64,000 nt of DNA from Bacteroidales bacterium (GCA_017438975.1 JAFRUH010000017.1:1-64000); one strand, 5' to 3'; positions 1 through 8,353 are shown, counted from the first letter of the stretch. Notes: generated by a model from the sequence alone, not told the origin. A program made the numbers and translations.

Positions 1-98
1 CAGAGACTACGCGGCTTAACAAACTCTTTGGAAAACCTAACTACAATATTGTCAATGAACTTGATGGTTCTACCGAACCGACTTTGTTTGATTGTTAA
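1..98 (+). CDS. possible 3' end of an unidentified gene (partial)
   Basis: Reading from base 3, the plus strand is open for 31 codons and ends with TAA at 96-98. The peptide ends in ...DGSTEPTLFDC and looks like ordinary protein rather than low-complexity noise. It converges on the C10 protease, whose stop overlaps by a few bases. Too little is present to name a family, and one other plus frame is also open here, so this could be chance. Confidence 0.3.
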   Translation, partial: ETTRLNKLFGKPNYNIVNELDGSTEPTLFDC

Positions 99-1525
99 AC
101 TTTATATAATCCGTCCGGAACTTTTACCGGACACACATGATTCCTTCTAGTTGAACTGAATCCATGACAGTAATAATCAACGAACCAACCAGAATATGAC
201 GTATCTGAATATCCCCAATTAATATGTTGTTTAAAAGTATTCGTCTCTGAGCCATACTGACCTGCCGTTTCAAATACCATCGGAGAAGATGTTGATAGAA
301 TCATTAGAATAAAAACAGAATTTGCATTTCTATATCTCCTAAACCCATCACAAATCCAAGCATGCCCTTCTCCTGAAGAATCAAGACCCGACATTATTAC
401 AGGACGATCATGTGCAACAGAATTAAACAATCTGGTCAAATCATGATAATAATATGCATCATAATGATAATCATACTCCTCATCTAATGCCGAAATGACA
501 TCTGCGAGAGAACTACTGCTATCGGTATAATCCGTATTAATCGCTTCTCCAACATCCTTTAAGAATTGCGCTGTTACCGTGGAATAACCGGAATTCGGCA
601 TTGATGACCAGGAGTATGACTGAGGCCACTCGTGAAATCTCATTATTTGTCCAAGTGCAACCGTCAAGCAACAAAGTGGATAATGATTCCCGTATTGATT
701 AGTAGGTGTATATGTATTATATGGGTACCACTGATTCCAACATGAAGTAACAAGCGGACCTTTTTGATAATAGTAATCCGGGTCTGGGGAAAGAATAAAT
801 GACAAATCCATATAATCATCAGCGTATTCAGTATTCATTAAAGATTGAGCTGTTAAACAGAAGTCATTATATGTACTGGAAGGGAGTCCATCTGGGCAGC
901 CCTCTGACAAGGACTGGTAATTGAATCCGTTTTCGGCCCATTCGGCTTGGCTATCGGAGAGAATCGACAACAAGCCATCCCTAGTCTGAACCGTTTTGAT
1001 AGCCTGGCTTTCGATTTCTGGGCGTTTGATATATTGCCCCCACAGCGCTCGAAATAGAACTGTGCTATCTTTTGGAAGAGCCGCACATTTTGCAATATCT
1101 TGTTTGTATTCTTCAAGGAGAATAGAAATCCCTGTCTTATAGATTTCATCATCAAACAGACCATTTTCAGACTCTCCAACGATAGGATAGTACTTTTTTG
1201 AAGCAGAGACAAGGGTGAAGCCACCTTCTTCGAAGTTAATTGCATACAGAATAGGTAATCCTTCATTATTAACAACAGGCATAATATTTTTTACCCTTTT
1301 TTCTATGCTATTCCTCGTTGCTGAGCCCATATTTTTCATGGCATGAAGTTTTGCGACATTTATAGCGCTATTCACGTCAAGCGTTCCTTGAAAATCTGAA
1401 ATCAGCAGGTCGTTACGATCACATGTTTGATTTTCTATTATAATACTTTCATCTACAAAGCGATTGCAAGAAATAAGTATCAGCAAGCCGAGCAACGAAA
1501 AACTTATTTTATTGATAATGTTCAT
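95..1525 (-). CDS. C10 family (streptopain-like) cysteine protease, lipoprotein
   Basis: A secreted cysteine protease of the streptopain/C10 family, 476 aa. Residues 1-20 are a lipoprotein signal ending in LILISC with Cys20 as the acylation site. Residues about 45-180 resemble the Spi-type inhibitory propeptide. The mature domain has NQWYPYN (264-270), the region HYPLCCLTVALGQIM (281-295) that aligns with the family GCVATAMAQIM block so Cys286 is the expected nucleophile, and GEGHAWICDG (385-394) with His388 as the expected base. The usual Gly before the nucleophile is Cys285 here, and the C-terminal NWG motif is NWGYS. It lies 12 bases downstream of a DUF3244-like lipoprotein, a pairing known for Bacteroides C10 proteases, and both follow the promoter at 1960-1990. 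A probable role is proteolysis at the cell surface or of host and dietary protein; the substrate cannot be inferred. Confidence 0.85.
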   Translation of the reverse strand: MNIINKISFSLLGLLILISCNRFVDESIIIENQTCDRNDLLISDFQGTLDVNSAINVAKLHAMKNMGSATRNSIEKRVKNIMPVVNNEGLPILYAINFEEGGFTLVSASKKYYPIVGESENGLFDDEIYKTGISILLEEYKQDIAKCAALPKDSTVLFRALWGQYIKRPEIESQAIKTVQTRDGLLSILSDSQAEWAENGFNYQSLSEGCPDGLPSSTYNDFCLTAQSLMNTEYADDYMDLSFILSPDPDYYYQKGPLVTSCWNQWYPYNTYTPTNQYGNHYPLCCLTVALGQIMRFHEWPQSYSWSSMPNSGYSTVTAQFLKDVGEAINTDYTDSSSSLADVISALDEEYDYHYDAYYYHDLTRLFNSVAHDRPVIMSGLDSSGEGHAWICDGFRRYRNANSVFILMILSTSSPMVFETAGQYGSETNTFKQHINWGYSDTSYSGWFVDYYCHGFSSTRRNHVCPVKVPDGLYKV

Positions 1526-1537
1526 ATTTTGATAAGA

Positions 1538-1932
1538 TTAATTAATAGCAAATTCACCTGTATAAGAAATCTGACTTCCGAACGGAATAACCAAAAGTAG
1601 GTACTCACCAGCAGTGCCGGAGATAGGACAAGAAACAATCCCATCCGAAGTATCCACGACATCATTAACGGATTCTCCAGTCGTTACATTGAGCACTGTT
1701 ACGGAAACATTGCCGAGATTAGCCGTGAAGGACAGGACGATCTCCTGGGAGATCTCATAGTACCGGGCTGAGACAGGGATGAGCACAGGGGCCTTGGGCT
1801 TAGGATTACTTGTCGGAGGAGGCGTTGTCCCGATAATAATGTCTACAAAGCCGCCTTCGTCAATAGAGGTTTTGGGGCTGCTACTACAAAGAAAAAAGCG
1901 AGCCCGAACAAAAGAAGAATAATTTTGCGCAT
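1538..1932 (-). pseudogene. small DUF3244-like lipoprotein, frameshifted near its 5' end
   Basis: The ATG at 1932 begins a typical signal (MRKIILLLFGLAFF) but this frame stops at 1843-1845 after 29 codons. The rest of the protein continues in the -1 frame: CSSSPKTSIDEGG, a Pro/Lys linker, then an 80-residue beta-rich domain ending YTGEFAIN, resembling DUF3244. One extra T in the T6 run (plus-strand A run 1892-1897) would join the parts perfectly and create a lipobox (LAFFLC) with the acylated Cys. The run read in frame is U UUU UUC, a canonical -1 slippery heptamer. So this is a sequencing or assembly error, a real inactivating indel, or a programmed or phase-variable shift; a homopolymer error or indel is the simplest. 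Such proteins often neighbour C10 proteases and may act as inhibitors or partners. A GTG at 1786 would give only the domain without a signal. Confidence 0.65.
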
Positions 1933-3709
1933 AGTAAAAAAACGATTAATTAGTATACGCAAAAATAAATGTCAGTCTCTATTAAACAAATACTATGATA
2001 TCTTGTGTTACGGAGAAAGATTTGGCTACCCACAAAAACGACTAATACTCAATAATATGCAATATTGGGCAGTTACGTTTTTTAACAAAAGAAAAAATCA
2101 ATCCTTCTTATAAACGGATGTTCTCGATGCAAAGTATGGCATCAACAGGGACCTGCTTTCTTCAGATACCGCCTCTATCTTTCTCTTCAATCGCGAGATC
2201 TGCATCCTTATTGCCGGCTTGCTCTTTCCAAGAATTAAACTGATAACGGAAATCGGCATTTTCGCTATTACGGAATACAAAACGATACGTTCTTCCGAGG
2301 TGAGTGTCTCAAATTCTGTCTTAAAATCATTCTTTATATATGAGACGAGAGCCGGATCAACGGATGCAATCAGAGATAGTACATCATTCTCCCACGTTGC
2401 TTCCTCTTTCAGATGTCGAATTTGAAGTTCGAATTCCCGAAGGAGAGCCTCGTGGTTCTCCGTATCTGAATACTTGGAGCAGAGCTTTTCAAATGCTCGC
2501 ATACCCATGGTCAAAGCCGGTAACTGCAGTGTATTCTCCTGTAGTTTGTGCCACACCGAATCCGTCTCTTCTTTTTGTTTGTCCAGGGCGGCTCTGAGCG
2601 ATAATAGTTCTGCCTTGATTTTCAATCTTTTATATCGTTGAAGAATGAATAAGGAGAATAAGCACAGAAGAAGACACAATCCAGACATAATAAAAAGAGA
2701 TCTTTCCGTGCGGATTCTTTTCCTATCGGCATCCCTTTCTGCCCTGTACAGTGAGGAAAGGCTCTTATTCATACCCTCGGACAACGAAGATCGTCCTGTT
2801 CGATCGAATAGTACGAGAAGATCTTCCATATCGTTCAGGCTGTTTTCTGGCTTGCCAAACTTCCGGTCATGATAATAACGAGCATAACTGGCAGAGGTGC
2901 TATCTCTTTGATTCTGAGCACAAGATAACGAGACTTCCAAATAGTTTGCGGACAGACCTGCATTCCCCTGCATAGAATAGAATATCGATATGGTGCTCAA
3001 GTCGTCCGAATCAGGTAAACGGCGCCACACCCTGTATGCAGAATCAAGACAGTTTGTAATCTTTTTCAAAGAATCCGGCTCTAGATGAATGAGATGTCTG
3101 GCATATTGAGAATAAGTCCTCCCTGCAAGAATTGTGTCTTGGGAGGATACTGCATAGGCAATGATTTCATTGAAAAGGCTGTCTGCCAGCGAAACTTTTC
3201 TTAGAGAAGAAGAGGCTAGAGCCAAATCCAACTTCGCGCATTTTGCATGGTGCTCCTTGCCTGCTTTATTAAACGAGGAGACAGACGCGGAATAATAGGA
3301 GAATTCATCTTCAAGATTATATACAAGAGAAGCGATATCCCCCAACGACCGCTGTGACATTCCAGCATAGAACCAGTCCTGAAGGGTTTCCGCCTCTTCC
3401 GCGGTTAGGGTGAAGAAGATGGCGGCTTGGGAGTTGTTTCCGCCGTCATAAAGCTGGTCGCCGTAGTAGTAATGCGAGAGCATGCGACGGCGAAGGTCGC
3501 GGTGTCGCTCATACCAGTCCGCTGCTGAGGCGGCTTCATGGACATAGGACCCGTCGTCAATGTTGTTCTTATCGAGAGCCATGGCCATGAGGAGCCGATA
3601 ATAGGCTCGGTCGCCTTGGGTGTGGAGCGTTGTTGTATCAAGGCTCTGAAGAGCGGTCCAGGCGCTGTCAGGGCGCTCCCGGATATAGGAGTCGATGTCC
3701 TTGAGGGCA
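1913..3709. repeat. tandem segmental duplication, copy 1
   Basis: This stretch is a diverged copy of 4886-6674. It contains nearly all of the TPR regulator gene, the intergenic region with its promoter, and the first 20 bases of the small lipoprotein gene. Similarity stops at about 1913 inside the lipoprotein signal sequence and at about 3709 inside the regulator's N-terminus, where DUF1080-like antisense sequence begins. Confidence 0.75.
1960..1990 (-). promoter_or_regulatory. Bacteroidetes promoter of the DUF3244/C10 operon
   Basis: On the minus strand TTTG (1987-1990) is followed by 19 bases and then TATTTTTG (1960-1967), matching the Bacteroidetes -33/-7 consensus TTTG-N19-TAnnTTTG. It lies 27 bases upstream of the lipoprotein ATG at 1932. 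The same arrangement is repeated at 4932-4962. Confidence 0.65.
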
Positions 3710-3777
3710 GGGCCCCGCGCAGACAGCGGCATTTTCAACCGCCTGCAGGACGAAGATAAGGTATGGCCGGACGGCAT
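2098..3777 (-). pseudogene. TPR-TM-HTH transmembrane regulator, copy 1, signal peptide lost
   Basis: From ALKDIDSY onward this matches the full-length copy at 5069-6748: TPR-like helical repeats, one membrane segment (about residues 363-384), a short coiled coil, and a C-terminal HTH in TSEERIVLYSVI...ILGKSKPAIRMQISRLKRK. The first ~25 residues are unrelated to the other copy's lipoprotein signal and are simply the antisense of a DUF1080-like fragment on the plus strand (3711-4060). The open frame may start at ATG 3777 or 3732, but neither gives an export signal. Without it the single membrane segment would probably insert the wrong way round, leaving the HTH outside the cytoplasm. The rest of the reading frame is undamaged, so the loss looks recent, or the protein has a changed role. 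It lies directly upstream of the lipoprotein/C10 operon. Confidence 0.65.
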
Positions 3778-4060
3778 CCAGCTCCAGATACGGGAGAAAG
3801 ATTTCGGTTTCCTTTTCAGCGCCCTTCCTCTTGAAGGCCTGGAAGGTCCGTTCTACCGCAAAGCGCCTCTCTGCGAAGGGGATCCCGAACTCGAAGACGG
3901 TTCCTGGAACAAAACCGAGATTACCTGCAAGGGTAACCACCTGACCTTCAAGGTCAACGGCGTCCTTGTCAATGAGGCGGTCTGCGAAGTGACCGACGGC
4001 TACATCGGCTTCCAGAGCGAAGGCGGCGCCCTTGAATTCCGGAATATCTACCTGAAATAA
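3711..4060 (+). pseudogene. 3' fragment of a DUF1080 (3-keto-disaccharide hydrolase-like) gene
   Basis: The plus-strand frame reads DSGIFNRLQDEDKVWPDGIQ at its start and ends GFQSEGGALEFRNIYLK followed by TAA. This is the C-terminal half of the DUF1080/3-keto-disaccharide hydrolase domain, a concanavalin-like fold common in Bacteroidetes secreted glycan enzymes. No signal peptide, N-terminal half or start codon belongs to it; homology begins exactly where the neighbouring regulator loses its own 5' end. It is best read as a scar of an insertion, deletion or recombination. Its higher GC than the flanks supports an outside origin. Confidence 0.7.
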
Positions 4061-4144
4061 CTGCCCGGCCCGACCAGCTCCTTCCTTCCGTCCGAAGGGC
4101 GAGTTCTGCCTTTTGAATAAAACAAGTCTTCTTTGCCGACAAGT

Positions 4145-4747
4145 TTAGAACCGGAGACCACAGGTCAGACGGAGCTGATGCAGCATACTTGCCGGCTCCT
4201 GTTCCTTATACTGCTTTATCGCGCTCGTCACACCGACTTCTGCCTCTATGCCAAATAACCAATACCGACCGCACAGGAAACTGATGCTCGGTAGAAGCCC
4301 CGTAGTGAAGCGATTAAAGATCTCCTTTTGATACAAGTAACCAGCATCCGGATCATTCGGGTCGCTAACATCATGTTTCTCCCCGACAAAACGATAGGAA
4401 ACCTCCGGTCCGAGACCGAACACAATCGCCGATTTCCCTATGGGCATCCAATACCGTCCCTGACAAAAGACCTCTCCCTGCGGACTGGGCCAGGGAACCG
4501 ACGTCTTGACAGCCAGGCCGGGAATGATGGACCATCTGTCGCCAAGCGCACAATCAAGACCATATGAAATGCGGATACAAGGACTCCAACCGAATATGAA
4601 ATCGTCCAAACTGGACGCAGCGAATGTACCTACCCCCAACTGCAGATTACTCTCAACAGGATCTCTATCCACGACATTCCCCGCCGAAAGTGAGACACCG
4701 ACACACAAGGCCAAAGCAACAAATAAGAAATGGAAAAAATGTTTCAT
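4145..4747 (-). CDS. outer-membrane beta-barrel-like protein of unknown function
   Basis: 200 aa if started at ATG 4747 (MKHFFHFLFVALALCVGVSLSAG), which gives a clean Sec signal; an in-frame ATG at 4777 would add ten residues before the signal and is less likely. The mature protein alternates hydrophobic and polar residues in strand-like stretches (for example IRISYGLDCALGDRW, FGLGPEVSYRF) and ends in the aromatic-terminated LRLTCGLRF, the usual C-terminal signature of an outer-membrane barrel. At this size an 8-stranded barrel is plausible. It lies between the two regulator copies, about 130-160 bases downstream of the duplicated promoter at 4932-4962, which may now drive it. No specific family was recognised. 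Confidence 0.6.
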   Translation of the reverse strand: MKHFFHFLFVALALCVGVSLSAGNVVDRDPVESNLQLGVGTFAASSLDDFIFGWSPCIRISYGLDCALGDRWSIIPGLAVKTSVPWPSPQGEVFCQGRYWMPIGKSAIVFGLGPEVSYRFVGEKHDVSDPNDPDAGYLYQKEIFNRFTTGLLPSISFLCGRYWLFGIEAEVGVTSAIKQYKEQEPASMLHQLRLTCGLRF

Positions 4748-4875
4748 AATTTTAGTGTTATTTGTTATTATAGACAACCAATAGATGCAAAAAAGAGACT
4801 TATTGTTGCAGATTCTTTAGATTGCATAAAAACGGCATCTGGTTTTAAGAGACAAATACTTAACCATCAAAAGGT

Positions 4876-4905
4876 CTAATCGCAGAGAAGAATGATTTTG
4901 CGCAT
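4876..4905 (-). other. orphan mini-ORF left by the duplication
   Basis: ATG at 4905 followed by RKIILL, Cys, Asp and TAG. The first seven codons copy the start of the lipoprotein gene at 1932, after which similarity ends. It marks the downstream edge of the duplicated unit and is unlikely to be functional, though it could act as a tiny leader peptide. Confidence 0.5.
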
Positions 4906-6674
4906 AATAAAAAATGGTTGATTAGTATATGCAAAAATAAAAGACCGTCTCCGTTAAACAAATACTATGATTTCTTGTGTTACGGAAAAAGATTTGGTTA
5001 TTCACAGAAGCGACTCATACTCAATAACATGCAATAATGGAGTGTTACGGTTTTCATGAAAGGAAAAATCACTCTCTTTTATAAACTGTAGTTCTCAAAG
5101 CAAAGTATGGCATCAGCAGGGATCTGCTTTCTTCAGATATCGTCTCAATCTTTTTCTTCAATCGCGAAATCTGCATTCTTATTGCCGACTTATTCTTCCC
5201 GAGAATTAAGCTGATAATGGATATCGGCATTCTCGCTATCACTGAATATAATACGATACGTTCTTCTGACGTGAGAGTTCCTATTTCTGTCTTATTCTTT
5301 ATATATGAGACAAGAGCCGGATCGACGGATGCAATCAGAGATAGTACATCATTCTCCCATGTTGCTTCCTCTTTCAGATGTCGAATTTGAACTTCGAATT
5401 CCCGAAGAAGGGCCTCAGGGTTCTCCGTATCTGAATATTTGGAACAAAGTTTTTCAAAAGCTCGCATACCTACGGACAGGGCTGGTAACTGAAGTGTATT
5501 CCCCTGAAGCTTGTGCCACAACGAATCCGTCTCTTCTTTTTGTTTGTACAAAGCGTCTCTGAGCGATAATAGTTCAGCCTTGATTTTCAATCTTTTATAT
5601 CGTTGAAAAATGAGCAGGGATAACGAACCCAGCAAAAGACATAATCCAGACAATAAAAACAAAAATCTTTCTGCGCGGATTCTTCTCCTATCGGCATCTC
5701 GTTCTGCCTTATACAGAGAGGAGAGGCTCTTATTCATACCTTCGGACAAAGAGGACCGGCCGGTTCGATCGAATAGCTCGAGCAGATCTTCCATATCCTT
5801 CAGGCTGTTTTCTGGCATACAGAATTTCCGGTCTAGAAAAAAACGAGCATAACTAATAGAGGCACTATCTCTTTGATTCTGAGCTCGGGATAATGAGATT
5901 TCCAAAAAATTCGCAGCCTGATCTACATTTCCCAGCATGGAATAGAATATCGATAAGGTGCTCAAGTCGTCCGAATCAGGAGAACGGTGCCAAACCCTGT
6001 ATGCAGAATCAAGGCAGTCTGTTATCTTTTTCAAAGAATCGGGCTCTAGATGAATGAGATGTCTGGCATATTGAGAATAAGTCCTGCCTGCAAGAATCGT
6101 ATCTTGAGAGGATACTGCATAGCCAATGACTTCTTTGAAAAGGCTGTCTGCCAGCGAAACTTTTCTTAGAGAAGAAGAGGCCAGAGCCAAATCCAACTTC
6201 GCGCATTTTGCATGGTGCTCCTTGCCTGCTTTATTGAACGAGGAGACAGACGAGGAATAATAGGAGAATTCATCTTCAAGATTATAAACAAGAGAAGCGA
6301 TATCCCCTAGCGAACGCTGCGCCATCCCCGCATAGAACCAGTCCTGAAGGTTCTCCGCCTCTTCCGCGGCAAGGGTGAAGAAGATGGCCGCATCGGTGTT
6401 GTTTCCACTGTCATAAAGTTGGTCGCCATAGTAGTAGAGGGCGAGCATGCGGTGGCGGGAAGAGCCGTGACACTGGAACCAGTCCGCAGCTAAGGCGGCT
6501 TCATGGACATACGACCCGTCGTCCATGTCGTTCTTATCGAGAGCAATAGCCGTGAGGAGCCGGTAGAGAGCTTGGTCGCTGCGGGTACGAAATACAGCCG
6601 TATCAATCGTCTGAAGGGAAGTCCATGCGCTGTCCGGGCGCTCATGGATATAAGACTCAATCTCCTTTAGGGCA
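4886..6674. repeat. tandem segmental duplication, copy 2
   Basis: Counterpart of 1913-3709. It holds the regulator from its ALKEIE position to its stop, the shared intergenic region and promoter, and 20 bases of the lipoprotein gene. Differences include a two-codon deletion near the HTH of this copy (KNKTEI against KNDFKTEF) and scattered substitutions, densest near the N-terminus. Confidence 0.75.
4932..4962 (-). promoter_or_regulatory. duplicated Bacteroidetes promoter
   Basis: TTTG (4959-4962), 19 bases, TATTTTTG (4932-4939) on the minus strand, conserved in sequence and spacing with 1960-1990. Its original gene is reduced to the mini-ORF at 4876-4905; the next intact gene is the barrel-like protein at 4145-4747. 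Confidence 0.6.
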
Positions 6675-6748
6675 CGTTGGGAGGGGTTGCTACAGGAGAA
6701 GGCAGCTAAGGAGAATAGCAGAAATAAGAGATGTCGGTAGCGGTTCAT
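5069..6748 (-). CDS. TPR-TM-HTH transmembrane regulator, full-length copy
   Basis: 559 aa. Residues 1-19 form a lipoprotein-type signal ending LAAFSC. Residues about 25-340 are helical repeats of TPR type, expected outside the inner membrane. One membrane segment lies at 361-381, then a charged coiled-coil stretch (384-410) and a C-terminal HTH around 491-535 with TSEERIVLYSVIARMPISII and a basic recognition-like helix. The layout is that of a one-component transmembrane regulator: periplasmic sensing repeats linked directly to a cytoplasmic DNA-binding domain. Such proteins occur widely in Bacteroidales but have few known targets. Its position upstream of the protease operon suggests, but does not prove, that it controls it. 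A second copy at 2098-3777 lacks the signal. Confidence 0.7.
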   Translation of the reverse strand: MNRYRHLLFLLFSLAAFSCSNPSQRALKEIESYIHERPDSAWTSLQTIDTAVFRTRSDQALYRLLTAIALDKNDMDDGSYVHEAALAADWFQCHGSSRHRMLALYYYGDQLYDSGNNTDAAIFFTLAAEEAENLQDWFYAGMAQRSLGDIASLVYNLEDEFSYYSSSVSSFNKAGKEHHAKCAKLDLALASSSLRKVSLADSLFKEVIGYAVSSQDTILAGRTYSQYARHLIHLEPDSLKKITDCLDSAYRVWHRSPDSDDLSTLSIFYSMLGNVDQAANFLEISLSRAQNQRDSASISYARFFLDRKFCMPENSLKDMEDLLELFDRTGRSSLSEGMNKSLSSLYKAERDADRRRIRAERFLFLLSGLCLLLGSLSLLIFQRYKRLKIKAELLSLRDALYKQKEETDSLWHKLQGNTLQLPALSVGMRAFEKLCSKYSDTENPEALLREFEVQIRHLKEEATWENDVLSLIASVDPALVSYIKNKTEIGTLTSEERIVLYSVIARMPISIISLILGKNKSAIRMQISRLKKKIETISEESRSLLMPYFALRTTVYKRE

Positions 6749-6781
6749 AGATGAGTTATTAGCGGTTAGCAGTGGCTAATA

Positions 6782-6817
6782 TTGAAGAAAGAGACCTCTT
6801 CGGGTCTCTTTCTTCAA
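6782..6817 (-). terminator. terminator of the ribosomal operon
   Basis: Perfect 15-base stem (6782-6796 with 6803-6817) around a six-base loop, just downstream of rplQ. The 3' arm is itself T-rich (TCTCTTTCTTCAA on the minus strand). It also separates the ribosomal operon from the lower-GC accessory segment. Confidence 0.75.
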
Positions 6818-6836
6818 TCGGACTTGCCTTTGTGAA

Positions 6837-7313
6837 TTACTCGGCGGCCGGTGCTTCAGCAGCGGGGGCCTCGGCGGCGGGAGCGGCCTCGGCAGCTTTC
6901 TTGCGGCTGCGGCGGGTCGTCTTCTTGGCCTCCTTCGGAGCGGCGAGGGCCGCTTCGTTGAAGTCGACGAACTCGACGAGGGCCATCTCGGCGGCGTCAC
7001 CCTGACGGAATCCGGTGTGGAGGATGCGGAGGTATCCGCCCGGACGGTCGGCGATCTTCGGCGCAATGGTGCGGAAGAGTTCGGAGACGGCGTTCTTGTC
7101 CTTCAGGTAGCTGAAGACGATACGGCGGGAGTGGGTGGTGTCTTCCTTGGATTTGGTTACGAGGGGTTCGAGGTACGGCTTGAGGGCCTTCGCCTTCGCA
7201 ACGGTCGTTTCAATCCTCTTGTGGAGGATCAGGGAAGAAGCCATGTTGGCAAGGGTAGCCTTGCGGTGACCGCTCTTACGTCCAAGATGATTGACGGATC
7301 TATTGTGTCTCAT
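6837..7313 (-). CDS. rplQ: 50S ribosomal protein L17
   Basis: 158 aa, last gene of the operon, two bases after rpoA. It starts with the conserved [19 protein letters not shown] and contains [10 protein letters not shown] and the [10 protein letters not shown] region of L17. The usual L17 core ends near residue 125; here it is followed by a basic patch ([10 protein letters not shown]) and a low-complexity tail of repeated Ala-Pro-Ala-Ala-Glu units to the stop. Similar Ala/Glu tails occur in other Bacteroidetes L17 proteins, so the tail is probably real and disordered. Confidence 0.95.
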   Translation of the reverse strand: MRHNRSVNHLGRKSGHRKATLANMASSLILHKRIETTVAKAKALKPYLEPLVTKSKEDTTHSRRIVFSYLKDKNAVSELFRTIAPKIADRPGGYLRILHTGFRQGDAAEMALVEFVDFNEAALAAPKEAKKTTRRSRKKAAEAAPAAEAPAAEAPAAE

Positions 7314-7315
7314 TT

Positions 7316-8323
7316 TTAAACGATCTTTTTCTTAGGTTCAATATTATACTTGGTGACATCCATTCCGAAGGAAAGCTTCATCTTCTCGACGAGGATATCG
7401 ATCTCGTTAAGAGACTTCCGGCCGAAGTTGCGGAACTTCATCAGCTCGGCCCTCGAGTAGGAAACGAGGTCGGCGAAAGTATCGATATCGGCAGCCTTCA
7501 GGCAGTTGTAGGCCCTGACGGAGAGCCCCATGTCGGAAAGCTTGGTAAGAAGGAGATGCTTCATGCGGAGTGCCTCCTCGTCAAGCTCCTTGGTATCGGA
7601 TTCGACGGTATTCTCGATGGAGAGCTTCTTGTCGTCTGTGAAGAGCTTGAAATGGTAAATGAGGATGTTGGCTGCATCCTGGAGCGCCGCGTTCGGGGTA
7701 ATGGACCCGTCGGTGACGATCTCGAGGTTGAGTTTCTCGTAGTCGGTCTTCTGTTCGACACGCCAGGGCTCGACAGTCCAGTTGACCTTCTTGATCGGGG
7801 TGTAGATCGCGTCGACCGGAATGGTGCCGATCGGGGTGTTCTCTTCCCGCATCTCCTCGGCCGGAACGAAGCCGCGGCCCTTGGTGATGGTGATGGTCAT
7901 GACGAGTTTGACGGAAGGCTCGAGCGAGCAGATATGCAGCTCCGGATTCAACACCTTGAAAGAAGACAATCCCTTAGAGATTTCCTCTGCGGTGAACTCC
8001 TGCTGGCCGCTGACGGTGATGGTCACGACCTCGGAGTCTACAGTTTCCACCATTCTTTTGAAGCAGACACGCTTCAGGTTGAGGATGATGTCCTGCATGC
8101 TCTCGATCACGCCGGGGATGGTCGCGAATTCCTGATCCACGCCTTCGACTTTGATCTGGGAGATGGCGAAACCTTCGAGAGACGCGAGCAATATGCGGCG
8201 GAGGGCGTTGCCGATGGTCTGACCGTAACCAGGCTCAAGCGGCCTGAATTCGAAACGGCCGACGGTATCGGTGCCTTCGAGCATGATCACCTTGTCCGGT
8301 TTCTGGAATGATAAGATTGCCAT
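7316..8323 (-). CDS. rpoA: DNA-directed RNA polymerase subunit alpha
   Basis: 335 aa, of usual length. The N-terminal dimerisation domain includes [20 protein letters not shown] (residues 24-43), and the C-terminal domain has the helix-hairpin-helix around [15 protein letters not shown] and [12 protein letters not shown], which contacts UP elements and activators. It scaffolds assembly of beta and beta'. It lies between rpsD and rplQ, as in most bacteria. The ATG at 8323 is preceded by AAAAGGAA, a weak Shine-Dalgarno-like run. Confidence 0.97.
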   Translation of the reverse strand: MAILSFQKPDKVIMLEGTDTVGRFEFRPLEPGYGQTIGNALRRILLASLEGFAISQIKVEGVDQEFATIPGVIESMQDIILNLKRVCFKRMVETVDSEVVTITVSGQQEFTAEEISKGLSSFKVLNPELHICSLEPSVKLVMTITITKGRGFVPAEEMREENTPIGTIPVDAIYTPIKKVNWTVEPWRVEQKTDYEKLNLEIVTDGSITPNAALQDAANILIYHFKLFTDDKKLSIENTVESDTKELDEEALRMKHLLLTKLSDMGLSVRAYNCLKAADIDTFADLVSYSRAELMKFRNFGRKSLNEIDILVEKMKLSFGMDVTKYNIEPKKKIV

Positions 8324-8353
8324 AATGATTCCTTTTCTTGGTGTTAATAACTG

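Noticed and set aside
1925-2113. 62-codon plus-strand open frame in the duplicated intergenic region
   Set aside because: The matching frame in the other copy is interrupted by a stop (near 4920), and the region is better explained as the promoter of the lipoprotein operon.
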